Of a stretch of 64,000 nucleotides of DNA, positions 12,351 to 24,870 are shown piece by piece. Under the pieces are notes generated by a model, which had not been told where the DNA came from, ran no database searches, and was given only the letters and a program-made list of their open reading frames with translations. Made by a program: the position numbers and the translations under genes. The first letter of the stretch is position 1. Every line of letters begins with the position of its first letter. The stretch is from assembly GCA_025201365.1 (NCBI GenBank), contig JAIXMF010000001.1, positions 1,426,001-1,490,000 of the forward strand. The letters run 5' to 3'. Source of the stretch: Syncephalis plumigaleata. Its lineage: Eukaryota; Zoopagomycota; Zoopagomycetes; Zoopagales; Piptocephalidaceae.

Positions 12351-13850
12351 GCGTGCATGATAATAATACGCTGGACATAATAGCGGAAATGATAACGCGG
12401 CAATGACATTATTATCATGGAGTATATATATATGTTAAAATTTTGAACGAGTACAATTTATAATAAAGAATACATTGGTGTACTTTATCTCTATTTTCGT
12501 GTAGTTTGTGCTGCATTAATGAACATGTTAAATAGTAAATGATAATTCATAAAAATATTTACAATAAATATTTATAATATTTATAATAATGATAATAATA
12601 ATAGTAATAATAATACAATATCTATGAACGCATGGTGCGTGGTCTACCAAGACGAACGATCTCTATGGGGATGTACGACGGGCGAAATGCGCAGGCATCA
12701 TTCCCAACATGAGCAACCGGTGCTCATGTACGCTGCTGAAAGATGTCGTACGCGCAAACATAAAAAATTGTAGCAGTTAGAGAGAATGAGAGTGAGAGTG
12801 AGAGTGAGATGTATGCGTGCGTTGTGCTTGCACAATAGTAAAATGCTTATATCAGGTACATTATTTTTGGCACCACGTGAAGATGTATAAATGATGGCGT
12901 TACATATGGTAGTTGTTGTCATTGTAATCATGTAAATGTAAAATTGACTACAATAAATAAAAGAATATGCTTGAATGTATGAATGCATGCATGCTTTGTT
13001 ATAAGTGTAATGTAAGGGGGAAAAACGTTAAACAGTTACAATAGTGTTATATATATGTATATAATAGTCGTATTAAAGCTAGAAATAATGCGGTATTAAT
13101 GAATAAAATGCAAGTGACGATGACAGTAGCAGTTACATGTTAGTGAGCTGCTTGAAAATATAATGCAAAATAACCGACCGGCGGTATTCCAAATAGTAAT
13201 CCTGGTTAACATCAGAACCGGCTGATAACTCGTATTGATTAACCGATCAAATGCGACAAAAAGGACGCACACGGCATTACGGCCATGATCATAGCATGGA
13301 AGTGGTGGGTTCAAAAACAGAAACAGCAAGAAAAGATAAACCACTAGAATGGCGCAACTGGCCACCTAGTAAAGGGATGGAAATGCAAATGTAATTATAA
13401 AAATGATACAACGACATCATTACCATTAGTCAGTACTCTTAATTAGCCATACTAATAGATGTTGTTTTTCTTCTTTGACGATTGATGTAAATCGTTCAAA
13501 CGTAGTATATATAAAAGCTAGAGTTAAACTATTGGCACTGTATCAATAGGAGATAAATGCGTGCGTGCATGCATGCATAAATGAATATGTGTATGATGTC
13601 AGCAATTGACTGACATCCAATGGGTGGTGAATAATGACGGACAAAGGGAATTAATAAACAATCGGCAAAATTGCAAAGAAAGAAAAAGAATAGGGAAGAA
13701 GCAAACGAAATAGGCAAGACAGGACGCAAATATTGGAGAGGAACTGTGAGGAAAAAAGGAAGCACCAAGTTACTTTATGGCATGGTGAACATGTAAAGAT
13801 GAGGGTATAAGGAAGGAGGGAGGAAGAGAGGATAGGCATCCTAGTGATTT
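12351..13850. other. Intergenic spacer, convergent 3' ends
   Basis: About 1.5 kb of AT-rich DNA with AAT and GAGAGT runs (12580-12610, 12781-12810) and purine-rich stretches on the plus strand at 13660-13840. No gene recognised. Confidence 0.5.
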
Positions 13851-15511
13851 CTAAGATGCTTGTCTACGAACGAACAAATCCCGTACGGCATCGAATCTCC
13901 AAAAGCCTTTGGAGGAATTCTGATGACGAGGGCTTCGTCTACGCTTCTTACTAGAGATGGAAATCGACGCGCAACAAAAGGCGTTCGACTTGAGTGCAGT
14001 GTGATTCAAGAGTGGCGATCGTTTCGAGAACAACGTCTTCTTGATTCTATTTGTCGAGAACAATTTCTGCGGCTTATCAACGACACTTGGATAATGAGCG
14101 GGTGGCTCTAAGGATTTGCCCTGCTGAGCGGGAACTAGTTCCGACATCTCAAACGTCTCGCCGTCCAAGTAGTAGTTGTCGAAGATGGCGCAGATATCGT
14201 TCACGTCGCAAGCATTAGTGTTGGGCTGCTTGTTGTACACGGGTGTCTCATGCTTCTCGACGTACGTATCGCCCGATTCGAATCCAGAGTCTCCTTGCTC
14301 GTCGATTTGATCAGGCCACTCGTATGCATATTGCTGTGACACGTTGGCGACATTCTTCACGAACATGTCGTTGTTCTCCTCTCTGCAGGTGACTGCATCT
14401 GCTGTAACAGTGTTGTTCTGCTGGGCAACTTGAACATTGACCTGCAGTGTCTTGTTGCTAGTAATGCGGCTGCACACGACCGGTACAGCATTGGAACAAG
14501 GCCGACGTAGTCGCTCGCACTTGAGCACGCTCTTGCAAAATTCCTGGACCGTGCAGCGTTTTGCCGCGTTCAACTCTAGTGCCCAGCAAACGCTCGCTTG
14601 CAACTCATCAGTGATGGGGAACATCTTGCCGAGGAATGACCTTGGTTCATGCTGGTAAAGCATGAATGCATTCTCATTGGGATGAGCATGTTTCCATGGA
14701 TTTTGTGCGGTAACCATGTTTAGAAGTAGAATGCCCAGTGACCATACATCGGCCATGGCAGAACCATATGGCATCGGCTTACCATTAGGCACGCCAATAC
14801 ATTCTAAAATATTCAATAGTGACATGCAATAAATTAGTCATATAATTCATCGTGATACTCGAGTGATCTCTTTACATAGTGTGCTGTAATCTACTTACCG
14901 GGAGACATGTAGAAAGAGCTGCCGCAACCGAAATCTTTCGTGTATTTCCTGTCGGTAGCCAGGCCGAAATCGGCTATCTTAAGTACAGGATGGACGACAC
15001 CGGTATTGACGTCCTTTTTCAGCCATACGAGCACGTTTTCAGGCTTCAAGTCACGATGATACACGCCGCGACTGTGACACCAAGCAATCCCGCTGCAAAT
15101 TTGTAGGAAGCCCTCTTTGACGATCTCCTCCTTTTTCGAAATGTCGCCGCCGAAAATACCGTCCGCATGGATGATGTGATGGAAGAGGTCGCCGCTTGGA
15201 CAATACTCGAGCACCACCCAGTATCCATGTCGGTCTTGATGCCAGCCGTACATGTGGACGACGTTCGGGTGTCCGTTACAAATATTGTGCAGCTCAATCT
15301 CACGAATTGCAGCATTCGTGAAAGGCAGTTGTTTCACTGCATAGCGTCGACCAAGTTGATCATCGGCCAGGTAGACACGTCCATAGGCACCCGTGCCAAT
15401 GAGCACTTTAAGCTCTAACCAAAGGCGTTCATCGAATGGATGAGGGATACGATGGTAGGGAACTTCTAGCTTCTCGTCTACCGCCGGTGTCATGGGTGAG
15501 TTGGAGGCCAT
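13851..15511 (-). CDS. Ran1/Sks1-type serine/threonine protein kinase (kinase 1)
   Basis: Protein kinase of 521 residues in two exons, 15511-14899 and 14803-13851. Catalytic elements are all present: glycine loop GTGAYGRVYLA, AVKQ lysine, C-helix Glu in AIREIEL, HRDLKPEN, DFGLATD, the activation segment GCGSSFYMSP|E and DVWSLGILLLNM. The GCGSxFYMSPE activation loop is typical of the fungal Ran1/Vhs1/Sks1 group, involved in nutrient and meiosis control in yeasts; the role here is inferred only. The intron falls in phase 1 inside the Glu codon of SPE, as in the two sister kinases of this window. The C-terminal 200 residues are Ser/Asp-rich, then basic. The 5' flank is strongly pyrimidine-rich on the coding strand. 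Confidence 0.93.
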
Positions 15512-17510
15512 ACTGCTAGTATTATTAGTGTTTATAATCTAAGAATGACTAGTGAATAAAAGAGAAAGTGTAAGTTAAAAAGGATTGTATAGAAAGTAAG
15601 TAAGGGAATAGCAATAGTAATAATAGTAATAGTAATAGTAATAATAATAAACAAATTTGTTTACGTTAGAATATATATTTTCGTGGTAACAGAAAGTAAA
15701 CAGACTAGTGTATGTATTCTAGCGTGTAAGAAGTGATATCGATTGATCAGTCTTTTCTCGTGTAGCGAGACTTTTATGAACAATACACTAGCGGAACACT
15801 AGTGGATCCGAATGGGATTTAGGGAAGAAAGACTATACAGATACAAAAAGCGATAAATGATAGACGATAGACGATAAATGATAGATGATGAGCACACTGC
15901 GCTATTAGAAATAATTCAAAGATTTACTGGAACAGTATTACAATAAGGGAGGAATGTATATCTATCTCTAATAAGCACAGTTTCGATTTGGGATTAAGGC
16001 CACATATAACGGGATGATAGTAATAAAGAGAGGTCTACACTTTTAGAAGCATAGACGTATATTGTCGCCAAGTCTTGTTGTGGGATACAAAAAGAAAAGA
16101 AAAGGTTAAGCTTCAATAATAACAACAATAATACTAATGATGTAATAATAAGGAGCCAGGAAGCAATGTGGACGAGTGGACAATATAGGGATATGGACAG
16201 CAAAAAAACGATAGAAATGATCGAGTGTAGTTAGTACTGAAGATGATGACAACAGTATATCAGCTATTGGTAAGCACTGAAGAAGAAGAAGAGGAAACCT
16301 AGCTTGGCGCTGGTTTATAAATGGTACTGAACAAACAGAGAGTTAATGATGGAAACCACAGAGGAAGGAAGAAGACGGAACAACGGTGAGTAGAGTACGG
16401 ATTTGACTGGGATAATTGATGGTCACAAATATATCGTATTGGCAAAGGTATGACCGCTAGATATATAACAGTTACGATCCACAAAACCGTGGCTGGTTTT
16501 CTTTTTTTCTTCGTTGACTATATCGCCTCCCTGTTCGTGCCGAATAGTCGAAAAGGGAGCTCGACAACAGTGATGTGGAGCATACCTATTACAGAGCCGC
16601 GGTAATATTAAGGAGAGCATATCTCTACCATTAGAGTAATGAATGTATTCGAATAATAATCACGAAGACGACCATAATGTACGCTGTTCACAACGAGCGA
16701 TAGTTGCAGAATGGGGTCGATGGCATTTGCCAAGGGGTGGCATTATGCAAGTACCATATATACGATATGGCCAGCCTGTATAGAATGAGTGGTATGTCGC
16801 TAGCTTCACGCCAATAACAAGCTGTGTGAATCTCAAACGAGAAAGAAAGAAAGAAAGAGAAAGAGAGAGAGAAAAGGGGAATGATGCTAGCGATGACTCG
16901 AAGGAGCTGTGATATAGGTATGATACATATATACATATACATACTACGCTGTAATGAATGAATGATGAGCGAAATGCCTATCTATCATCGAAATGGTAAT
17001 GCTGCACATTCTAACGGTCATTCAAGCCGAGTAATGTAGTCAAGTATTCTACATTCGAGATGTATGTACTACGTTTGCTATGGCAACGAGCAATGTAATA
17101 GCGTTACATAAAAAGGAGAGTACAAGGAGAGTACAAGATGCTGCCATCATCTTAGGCTTACTATGTTTGAATTAAGCCCCGAAAAAAGGAGATCATCATT
17201 GATGATGATGGCAATAAACAAGGGGGGAAACGATGATATTACCACGAATGGAAATAGTGTGCTCAATCACTTAATTCATCAATAACATAGCAGGACACTA
17301 AAGCAAACATAGCAATATACACTATTCGCATTTGCAATGATGAGGATCACTTACCTGCTGCAATATACGGGATTCTAGTAAAGAGAGTAACGGAGTAATT
17401 GGACTATAATAGCACACGCCGTAATAATTGAGTGTAAAAATGTAGTGGCAGCACAACCAGGTGGTACCAGCAACCACAACAAAAGCTATATAAATTAAGG
17501 GGAACTAGAG

Positions 17511-17524
17511 AGAGAGAGAGAGAG
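17511..17524 (+). repeat. (GA)n microsatellite
   Basis: Run of GA dinucleotides in the purine-rich desert. Confidence 0.7.
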
Positions 17525-18724
17525 ATAAGTGGATAATAGAGAAGCGGAGGGCAACAACGCAAATTTAATATCTGGAGAAAATACGATAATAATAATTCAT
17601 AAAATGGAGGAGAATTCCAGTGTTTAAATGTCTGTCTGTGCACAGACGGCTGCGCACTAAAATTAGGGCAAGGTGAGAATATGTACGCGCAGTACCAGGC
17701 ACTTTGTGTGTGAACCAAGTATGTACGACGCACGCACAGGAGAAACAAAAGAAGCAACACTTGCTTCTGTAACGGAGTAGTGGTAGCAGTGGTGGTAGTA
17801 GCAACCCCAACACCAGCAACAATAATAGTGATGGTGGCAATGGTGATGATTGAATCACAGTCGCGTGTAGCAATGGTGAACCAACTGAAACAAGCTACAA
17901 CCGAAACGGCCTAAACAGGCGATTAGGCTAATAATAAAACTTGCTGCACGTACGTGAGATTTAGTAACAATAGCAAGGGCAACAACAGAGTAATAGAGTA
18001 ATAGAGAAAGGATGGGGATGAGGACGAGGACGGGGATGATGATGGTGGTGGTGGTGGGATAAAACAATATAGGTTAAGAATAGAGGGGATAGTGATGGAC
18101 CGATGGACAACACGAAATAATAAACTGAACAGAAGGAAACACAAACAAGCACACGTATGTATTGATTGGGAACAGGGAAAGGACACAGGATTATTGATTG
18201 AATAGATGAATGAACGAACGAAGGAGGCAAGTAACGGTCGGCGATATATATAAAAGTTAGCAATGATGACAATCAGTGTAGATGAGCATGCCGTGTCACG
18301 AGAGGTGATGCAGACAGATTAGCATAGAAATGATGGCAACACTGATGATGATAATGATGATGATGTTGATGATGAGGGTGATACGGCAAAATGGATGGAC
18401 CCGATGACAAGCAATCAACCAAGCAAGCAAGTAGGAAAGAAGAAACCGCCTACCACATAGGACCCGTAGGATAGCGACAATGAGCACGCCAATTGCCTAA
18501 TGGCCATCAAACCTTTGACGACCGACTATTGAATAACCTCAGTTTTGCACGTAATCCGACTAGGAAAGCGTCATATGGCTTGCTACGTGAATTTGCCTCT
18601 TACTGGTAGTCAGGCGATAAATGATTAAACGAGAAAAAAGAAGGTCATCCACCAACCATATGGACCTTGTTTTCTCTGTGTATATCCTTCTTTTTTTCAG
18701 ATTCCCTAGTCTGTAAGTGCCGAT

Positions 18725-18835
18725 GAATATGTGTATATGTCTGTATATGTCTGTATGTGTGTATGTGTGTATGTGTGTATGTCTGTACGACTGTGTGTGT
18801 GTCTCGTGTTGTATGTGCGTGTGTGCGTACCGACA
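18725..18835 (+). repeat. Degenerate TG/TATG-rich minisatellite
   Basis: Imperfect TGTGTATG and TGTATATG units repeated over about 110 nt. It accounts for the His/Thr-repeat open frame read on the opposite strand. Confidence 0.7.
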
Positions 18836-21140
18836 CGAGTAGGTGGACAAGGCGTACCAACGTGTAGTGCGAATAGAGTGTACGCGTTGATGTGCATTTT
18901 CTGCTGCAGCATGATTACAAGTCTAGCAGTACTAGTCCGTAAAAAAGAAAACACACACACGGAGAGACAAATGAATGAATGAATGAATGATGAGAAATGG
19001 TCGTATCTATGGTGCATGCCATTTACCGACAGCATAGAAATGGTAATGTCACCAAGAACCATTAGAGTGTGGGAAGCAGGCAAGCTAATTATTTAGCTAG
19101 CTAGCTAGTTGGTCAGTTAGTTAGTTGATTAGCATTGAGGAGATAAAAGACGGAGAGGGAGAGATCCCGTTAACGAGGTCAAAAGATGATCGTCGTATGC
19201 ATCCGATGCACTTCAAAAGAAGAAAAAAGACCGAATGAGCATCATTTCTTCGAAACCATATACAGGAGGTCAATCCTAGGAGGATGGTCACTTGCTAACT
19301 TGTCAGGAATAGAGATTGTCTAAGACGTCAAAAGTGACAAAAATAAACCTAGCGACTACTCTGAAGCTTGGCGTATAACTCCGAAATATAGGGCAAAGGC
19401 CAACCGTATTGTACTACATCACCACGAGAGAGCGAGCGAGCAAGTGCGAGTGGGAAACTCGGATTACAGACGTGCATAAACCGACAAGGCCATAGCGAGC
19501 ACGATTAATTATGGAGTAAATGAGTAGCCGATGACGACAGAATAGAACGCGTGTTATTAATTATTGTTAATGGTTCATTGTCATTATTGATGTATACACG
19601 CGAACATATGTACGTAGATGTGTGTATGCGTATTTGTATATATATACGCTACGCGAATGAATGAATGAATGAACAAATGAACATGACAATGTGCTACTGC
19701 AAAGATATCAAGAGTAAATCCCAGGCACTACCGCAGTTAACGTTACATGTGTACCTGCTTATCTTCGCATATGCCGATAACTACGAGTGTATTGCTAGTA
19801 TGCCATGGATGAGTACATGAACGTGTCTATGTGCGTGTATGCGTGTATGTACGTGTGTATGTGTGTATGTATGTGTGCGTGACCCTTTGTTCTAGTATAC
19901 GTCTATATGCGCATGTGTATGTGTGGGAATTGGATTGGATTGTCGTAACGCTTGCTCGGTGAAGATACGGCACCGCACCTCATACAAGCCACTCGGCAGG
20001 AGTTTATTGTCGGAAGTAACGACCGATGTGCAGACTATGTGACATGTGTTATGGCACATGCAGCGTTCTACATGCTCCGTACTATGGTAAGCATGCGTGC
20101 TGCAAAGGATTGTCCATCAGAAATGTATACTTCAAAGTAACAGAACAATTGAATTGGCATTCTAGTATCAATTAAGAAATCGTAACATCAATACAATCAA
20201 TCATTACTTCATTGTAATAATGGACGCTAATGCCATACGACATTAATATTACAATCAATGGTTAGCTAATATATTATTTTCATAAACATGTGCAAATCTC
20301 ACATGGACTTTCTTGCATAATATGAATACGTGTTTTTACATATAGTAAGTAGTATAGCACATAATGGTGGAAATACTCGTTGATATCATTAAGTCAAGCT
20401 TTCTATCGTATGATCCCTGTAGTTTAACACGCACACTCGCACACACCCATACACATGTTGTCATGAGCAACCACAAGTGATACGTCTATGACAATGTATC
20501 CTTTGAAATAATACAAACCTTACTAGTTATCTCTCTTTACCTACTTGATTTAAATCAACTCCGAGATGCCACATGTGGCTGCCAAGCCCATTCCATTGAT
20601 TTGCTAAAAATGGATTCTAACAAACCATTGATCATAATCCAGACACTTCTTTACAAATTTAACCGTTTGTGTACACGTGTGCGTATACATATATCCGTGC
20701 TTGTTTCTGTGTTTATCCATATGTACGCGTGCGCGTGTGTATGTGTGTATACCACACAATATTACATTGCTATAGATCAAACAATGATTGCTACTTGTGC
20801 ATACCTATTCCTCAACGCGTGCATTTGCATAGATTGGCATGCTATACTGGTTTATTAGTGGTCACATTGAGCGACAACTGTTTTCCCGGTAATGGTCTAA
20901 CTTTCTAGACCGATGCCATGCCATCTACTATACTAGCAAGCAATTCTGGATTGGCACATTCGTCATTGCCAATGTGCCGAATATTATGCATTGTCGTTCA
21001 AGCCCATTGATTAATCCTACTAATCCACTATGACGACATTAATGCATAGCAAGTGTTGTGTCATTATCAAGCAAATAATAGCAATTTTTATCTAATTATA
21101 ATATTGTGTTCTTCACAAAAAATAACATCATTCACGTTCA

Positions 21141-23286
21141 TTATTGTCTCCAACTAAAGTGATAGTGGTAATAATAAAATAGAATACGTTAATTCCTATC
21201 AATATACTAATCGTATAACAATATTGCTACTTACAGTTTTAGTACTCGATCTTTGCCACCACTTGCCACGCGTTGACCATCTGGACTCCAATCCACCGTG
21301 TAGACCTATGATAGATCAAGTTAATTAGTGATCATGCGTATTACTGTTCAAATCACTTACTTCATCCGCATGACCAGGTAGATCAAGAAGAAGTTTACGT
21401 GTACGTAACTCCCAAACCTTCAATGTGCTATCCTTACTGCCACTAAGAATGAGTCGTGAATCGGCCGACCAACACACTTGGTAGACTGCACCGACATGAC
21501 CGCGTAATGAGGTGAGGAAATTACCGGTGCGTGCATCCCACAACTTTACAGAGTTGTCGAATGAGGCACTGGCCAATGTACGACCATCGGGCGAGAAACA
21601 GACTTGATTGACTAGTTTCTGATGTCCAGTCATACGCGTCAATGGTTTCTTTGATGTTTCCGGTTCCCATAAATACATGGTAAAGTCGTCTGATCCCGAT
21701 ACTAATCGTTCCTTTTGCCCGCCCAACGCATCTTCATATCGTTTCTGTGCCGCTAAACGAGCTATAAATATATTCGAATTAGAACTACTACTGCCATGAT
21801 TGCTATGATTATTACGTACCTTCCTCATCGTCAGTGGGACGTTGTCCATTATGATCGAATGGACCAATTCGCATTGCATAGTCGACATTCAACGCCATCG
21901 TATTAACCTAACACGATATAAGCCAGATTAATTGACATGCTTATTAGCATTCCATGTCCATATCTCACTTACCCAGTGTGCGTGGCCTTTAAGCACCTTG
22001 ACTAGCACACCTGTGTCGGCATTCCATACCATGATCGACTTATCCTGTGATCCGGTATAGATGAATCCACTGCCGCCCCATCGAACACACGTCACGGCAG
22101 CCGTATGACTGGACAAGGTGAATAGTGTTCGCTTGTTAATCACATCCCAAACGCGTACTGTCTTGTCCTTGGAAGCACTGGCCAAACGATTGCATTTCGT
22201 ATTCCTAGTTCAACAATAATTAGCAAGTCAATATCATCTCACCTAGCATTCAGCTATTATCCTGCATTCCTACTCACCGATGGAATGGCTCCCATGCCAG
22301 ACACGTAATCCACTTGGTGTGTCCTCTCAATGGTGCGCCCACTGCCTTTCCAGTAGTAGGATCCCAAATACGAATCTATTGCCATGATGCATGAATCATT
22401 CATAGTCGTGTCATCATCGCCAACTAAAATCATCAACCTACCGTTTTATCCATACTACCCGAGGCGAGCCATCGAGCATCAGGCGACCACGCCGTGTAGA
22501 GCACCCAGTTCTTGTGTTCAGTACCCGTGAAGTGTGGTGTTTCCGTATTCAAATCCCAAAAGCGTACAGTTGTATCGCCTAGTTTCGCACACCATCACTT
22601 CATTAATTATGGCCGAGTTATTCAACTATTTCTCGTCTGTAAAGCAGCTACCTGATCCACTTGCTAATTGACGACCATCTGGACTAAAACTGACATTTAA
22701 TACCGCTTCCGTGTGACCTAGTCAACAAGTCCATCTAGTCAGATAACAAGTAGGATACAATATATATATATATATACCAATGGCTAGTAATGGTCATACA
22801 TACCGGATAATGAGGAACTACAACGAGTGACGGCACGTACACGAAATACGGCCAATGGCTGATAAATCACTTCAATCGTGTCTTCCGTTGTACGCTTGCC
22901 TGGTCTTAGGATGTCCTGCCATAAATTATCTAGAATCTCGGTAGCTTCTACTCGAAAGGCATAGGGTGTTGCTTCCTCCTACGGCATTATCATGTTTATT
23001 ACGTGTTAGCCTACACTAGCAGAGTCATTGTAGTTATACTTACGTTTTGTAGTAATTCATTAAGCAACAACTCAAGCTGTTCCCGTGTCACACCGCAAGG
23101 AACGCTTAGTGGTGGCAGTGTCTTCTCGGTTGGCTGTTCAACTGCATCGCCGCCTTCTTCTGCTCCTTCTTTCGAATTCTCTATGGTAGTTGCATCGTGT
23201 GATTTCAAGTGAATAATCACGTTAGTGTCCTCTGGTGGATTGGCAGTTGCCTCATCGACTCGACGCTTCTTGTGAACTAACACCAT
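21141..23286 (-). CDS. RSA4: Notchless/RSA4 60S ribosome assembly factor (WD40)
   Basis: Nucleolar/nucleoplasmic pre-60S assembly factor, substrate of the AAA ATPase Rea1/Midasin. Ten minus-strand exons give 507 residues with consistent phases: 23286-23044, 22978-22804, 22717-22652, 22578-22442, 22375-22278, 22204-21973, 21907-21820, 21761-21361, 21305-21235 and 21153-21141. The N-terminal NLE domain (TREQLELLLNELLQN, IEVIYQPLAVFRVRAVTRC) is followed by an eight-bladed WD40 propeller, e.g. GHTEAVLNVSFSPDG, RLVSGSDDFTMYLWEPE and GHADE|VYTVDWSPDG. The last exon is only 13 nt and supplies the end LWRQ-stop, matching the family's terminal xxIWRR. Reading on past 21235 would instead give an early stop. 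The start at 23286 is preferred over an upstream one inside a hydrophobic stretch. Confidence 0.95.
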
Positions 23287-24870
23287 AGTAGTAATTACTG
23301 AAGCAATAAAGGAATAAAAGAGCTGCAAAGGATAATTCGAAAAAAAAGAAAAAAATACTGCGAATGATAATGATCCTTTTTGGTGTATGATTTGTCTGTA
23401 GTGTGCTACAAATCATTATGTTACCATCTTGCTAATGAAACAATAAACACTTAACACTCTTGCACTATTCAATGATAAATCATTGTAGAATTACTATAAT
23501 AAAAAGTCATTGTTATTGACACATCTATAGGAAGAATAGGATGGAATGAGTAGTAAGGAAATCATACTCGACGCACTGAACTATTCGATAATAAGAATGT
23601 CAAGAAACCAAAGAGAGGAAAAGAGCAAAGAAACTAAATACTAATAATAAGCAGCAGGATAAAGATAAAAGTGAATTAACATTGCCGCTTAAGTAATGCG
23701 CAACTCATTGTCGTATAGAAAAAAAGTACTAATCGACGACGAAGAAGAGCATACTAGAGTTGGTTAATCATATATGTATATATATAAGAGAGGGAGATGA
23801 TAAAAAGAGGAATAGTATAATCATAATAACAAAAAGGTTACTCGTATTGATCGATGACAATGGAGTGTATATGTACATCTTTCATAAAAGCAACGGAGCG
23901 GCAATGCAACAAGAAATACTACTACTACTCGCGGGTAATGGTGCCTGATTAAGCATCAAATAGTTTATACAAATCAGCACACCATCCCATATACCGCGAT
24001 GCGTACGTAAATATCCATTCGTTTGCAAGCATTACCAAGCCTAGAAAGGCTAAAGAGAAAAAAGGGTTAAGTTTAGCAGAATAAAATAATAGATAGTTGT
24101 GTATCAAGTAGAAGTAATAATAATAATAATAATAGATAATAAAAGTCGTCATGTGTCTTAAATAGAGGACAGAGCATCCTCTAAACGTATTAGCATACAC
24201 ATACATATGCGATATATATACATGTGTGCGTGTTACCAGACACTAAAAAAAGATAATTAATTACGTATTAGAAAATGAACGGTATAAGGAACCGTACACT
24301 TTCACGCATTATACAATTGACGACGAGATACGTGTCTTATATCTCAAAAGATGAAAAGTAGAGGTGAGTGAGTGTGAGTGAGTGAAAGGGGAAGCAATGA
24401 TGCTATGCGATATAGTGTGATATGCAAATGGTAGAAGATAAATAGAATTAAATAAATCTGAACTGTACAATAAAGGCAAATAGATAACAGATATAGTCGA
24501 ATGGATAGCTGGTATATAAGTGCGTGATGGATACTACCAAACGTAAAGTGTTTGGGAAAAGAGCCCACTATTATAATAATAATAACCAGGCTACTATTAC
24601 AGTGCAGATAAAATAGACGAGGACGACGTCGATGTTGGTTATCGTCGTTATCGTCAAACGTGGTTCCAGAGCATGATGACAAGTAGGCAGAGTCGATATG
24701 CTTCATGTATCGTAATGGAGGGCAGTCATCAGTTAAAGAAGAAAGAGGAGAAGAGTGGAGGAGTAAATACAGTTGGAACCAAAAAAGTACGACATCTTCT
24801 AAGCTGGCTGACCAACTGCATCCATTCCAATATGGTAAATTACGAAAAGAAAGAGGCCAATCTTGATTAT
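23287..24870. other. Intergenic spacer between NLE1 and kinase 2
   Basis: 1.6 kb, AT-rich with AAT and AC runs. An open frame on the minus strand at 24344-24937 overlaps the kinase 2 tail in another frame and encodes a random-looking hydrophobic string. No gene called. Confidence 0.5.

Larger units (their letters stand above)
15512..21140. other. 5.6 kb repeat-rich gene desert
   Basis: No convincing gene in 5.6 kb. The plus strand is purine-rich from about 15.5 to 18.4 kb, and it contains GA, ATG, TG and GAAT microsatellites. Open frames here, mostly on the minus strand, encode Leu/Pro/Ser/His-rich low-complexity strings produced by these repeats and were not called. A frame at 19952-20140 shows no domain signal. 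The leader and promoter of kinase 1 must lie at its left edge. Confidence 0.55.

Noticed and set aside
17404-18487. Several overlapping minus-strand open frames rich in Leu, Pro, Ser and His
   Set aside because: They are translations of GA, ATG and GGT repeats in a purine-rich desert, with no domain, start context or splice pattern.
18560-18860. His/Thr-repeat open frames
   Set aside because: They are produced by the TG/TATG minisatellite read in different frames.
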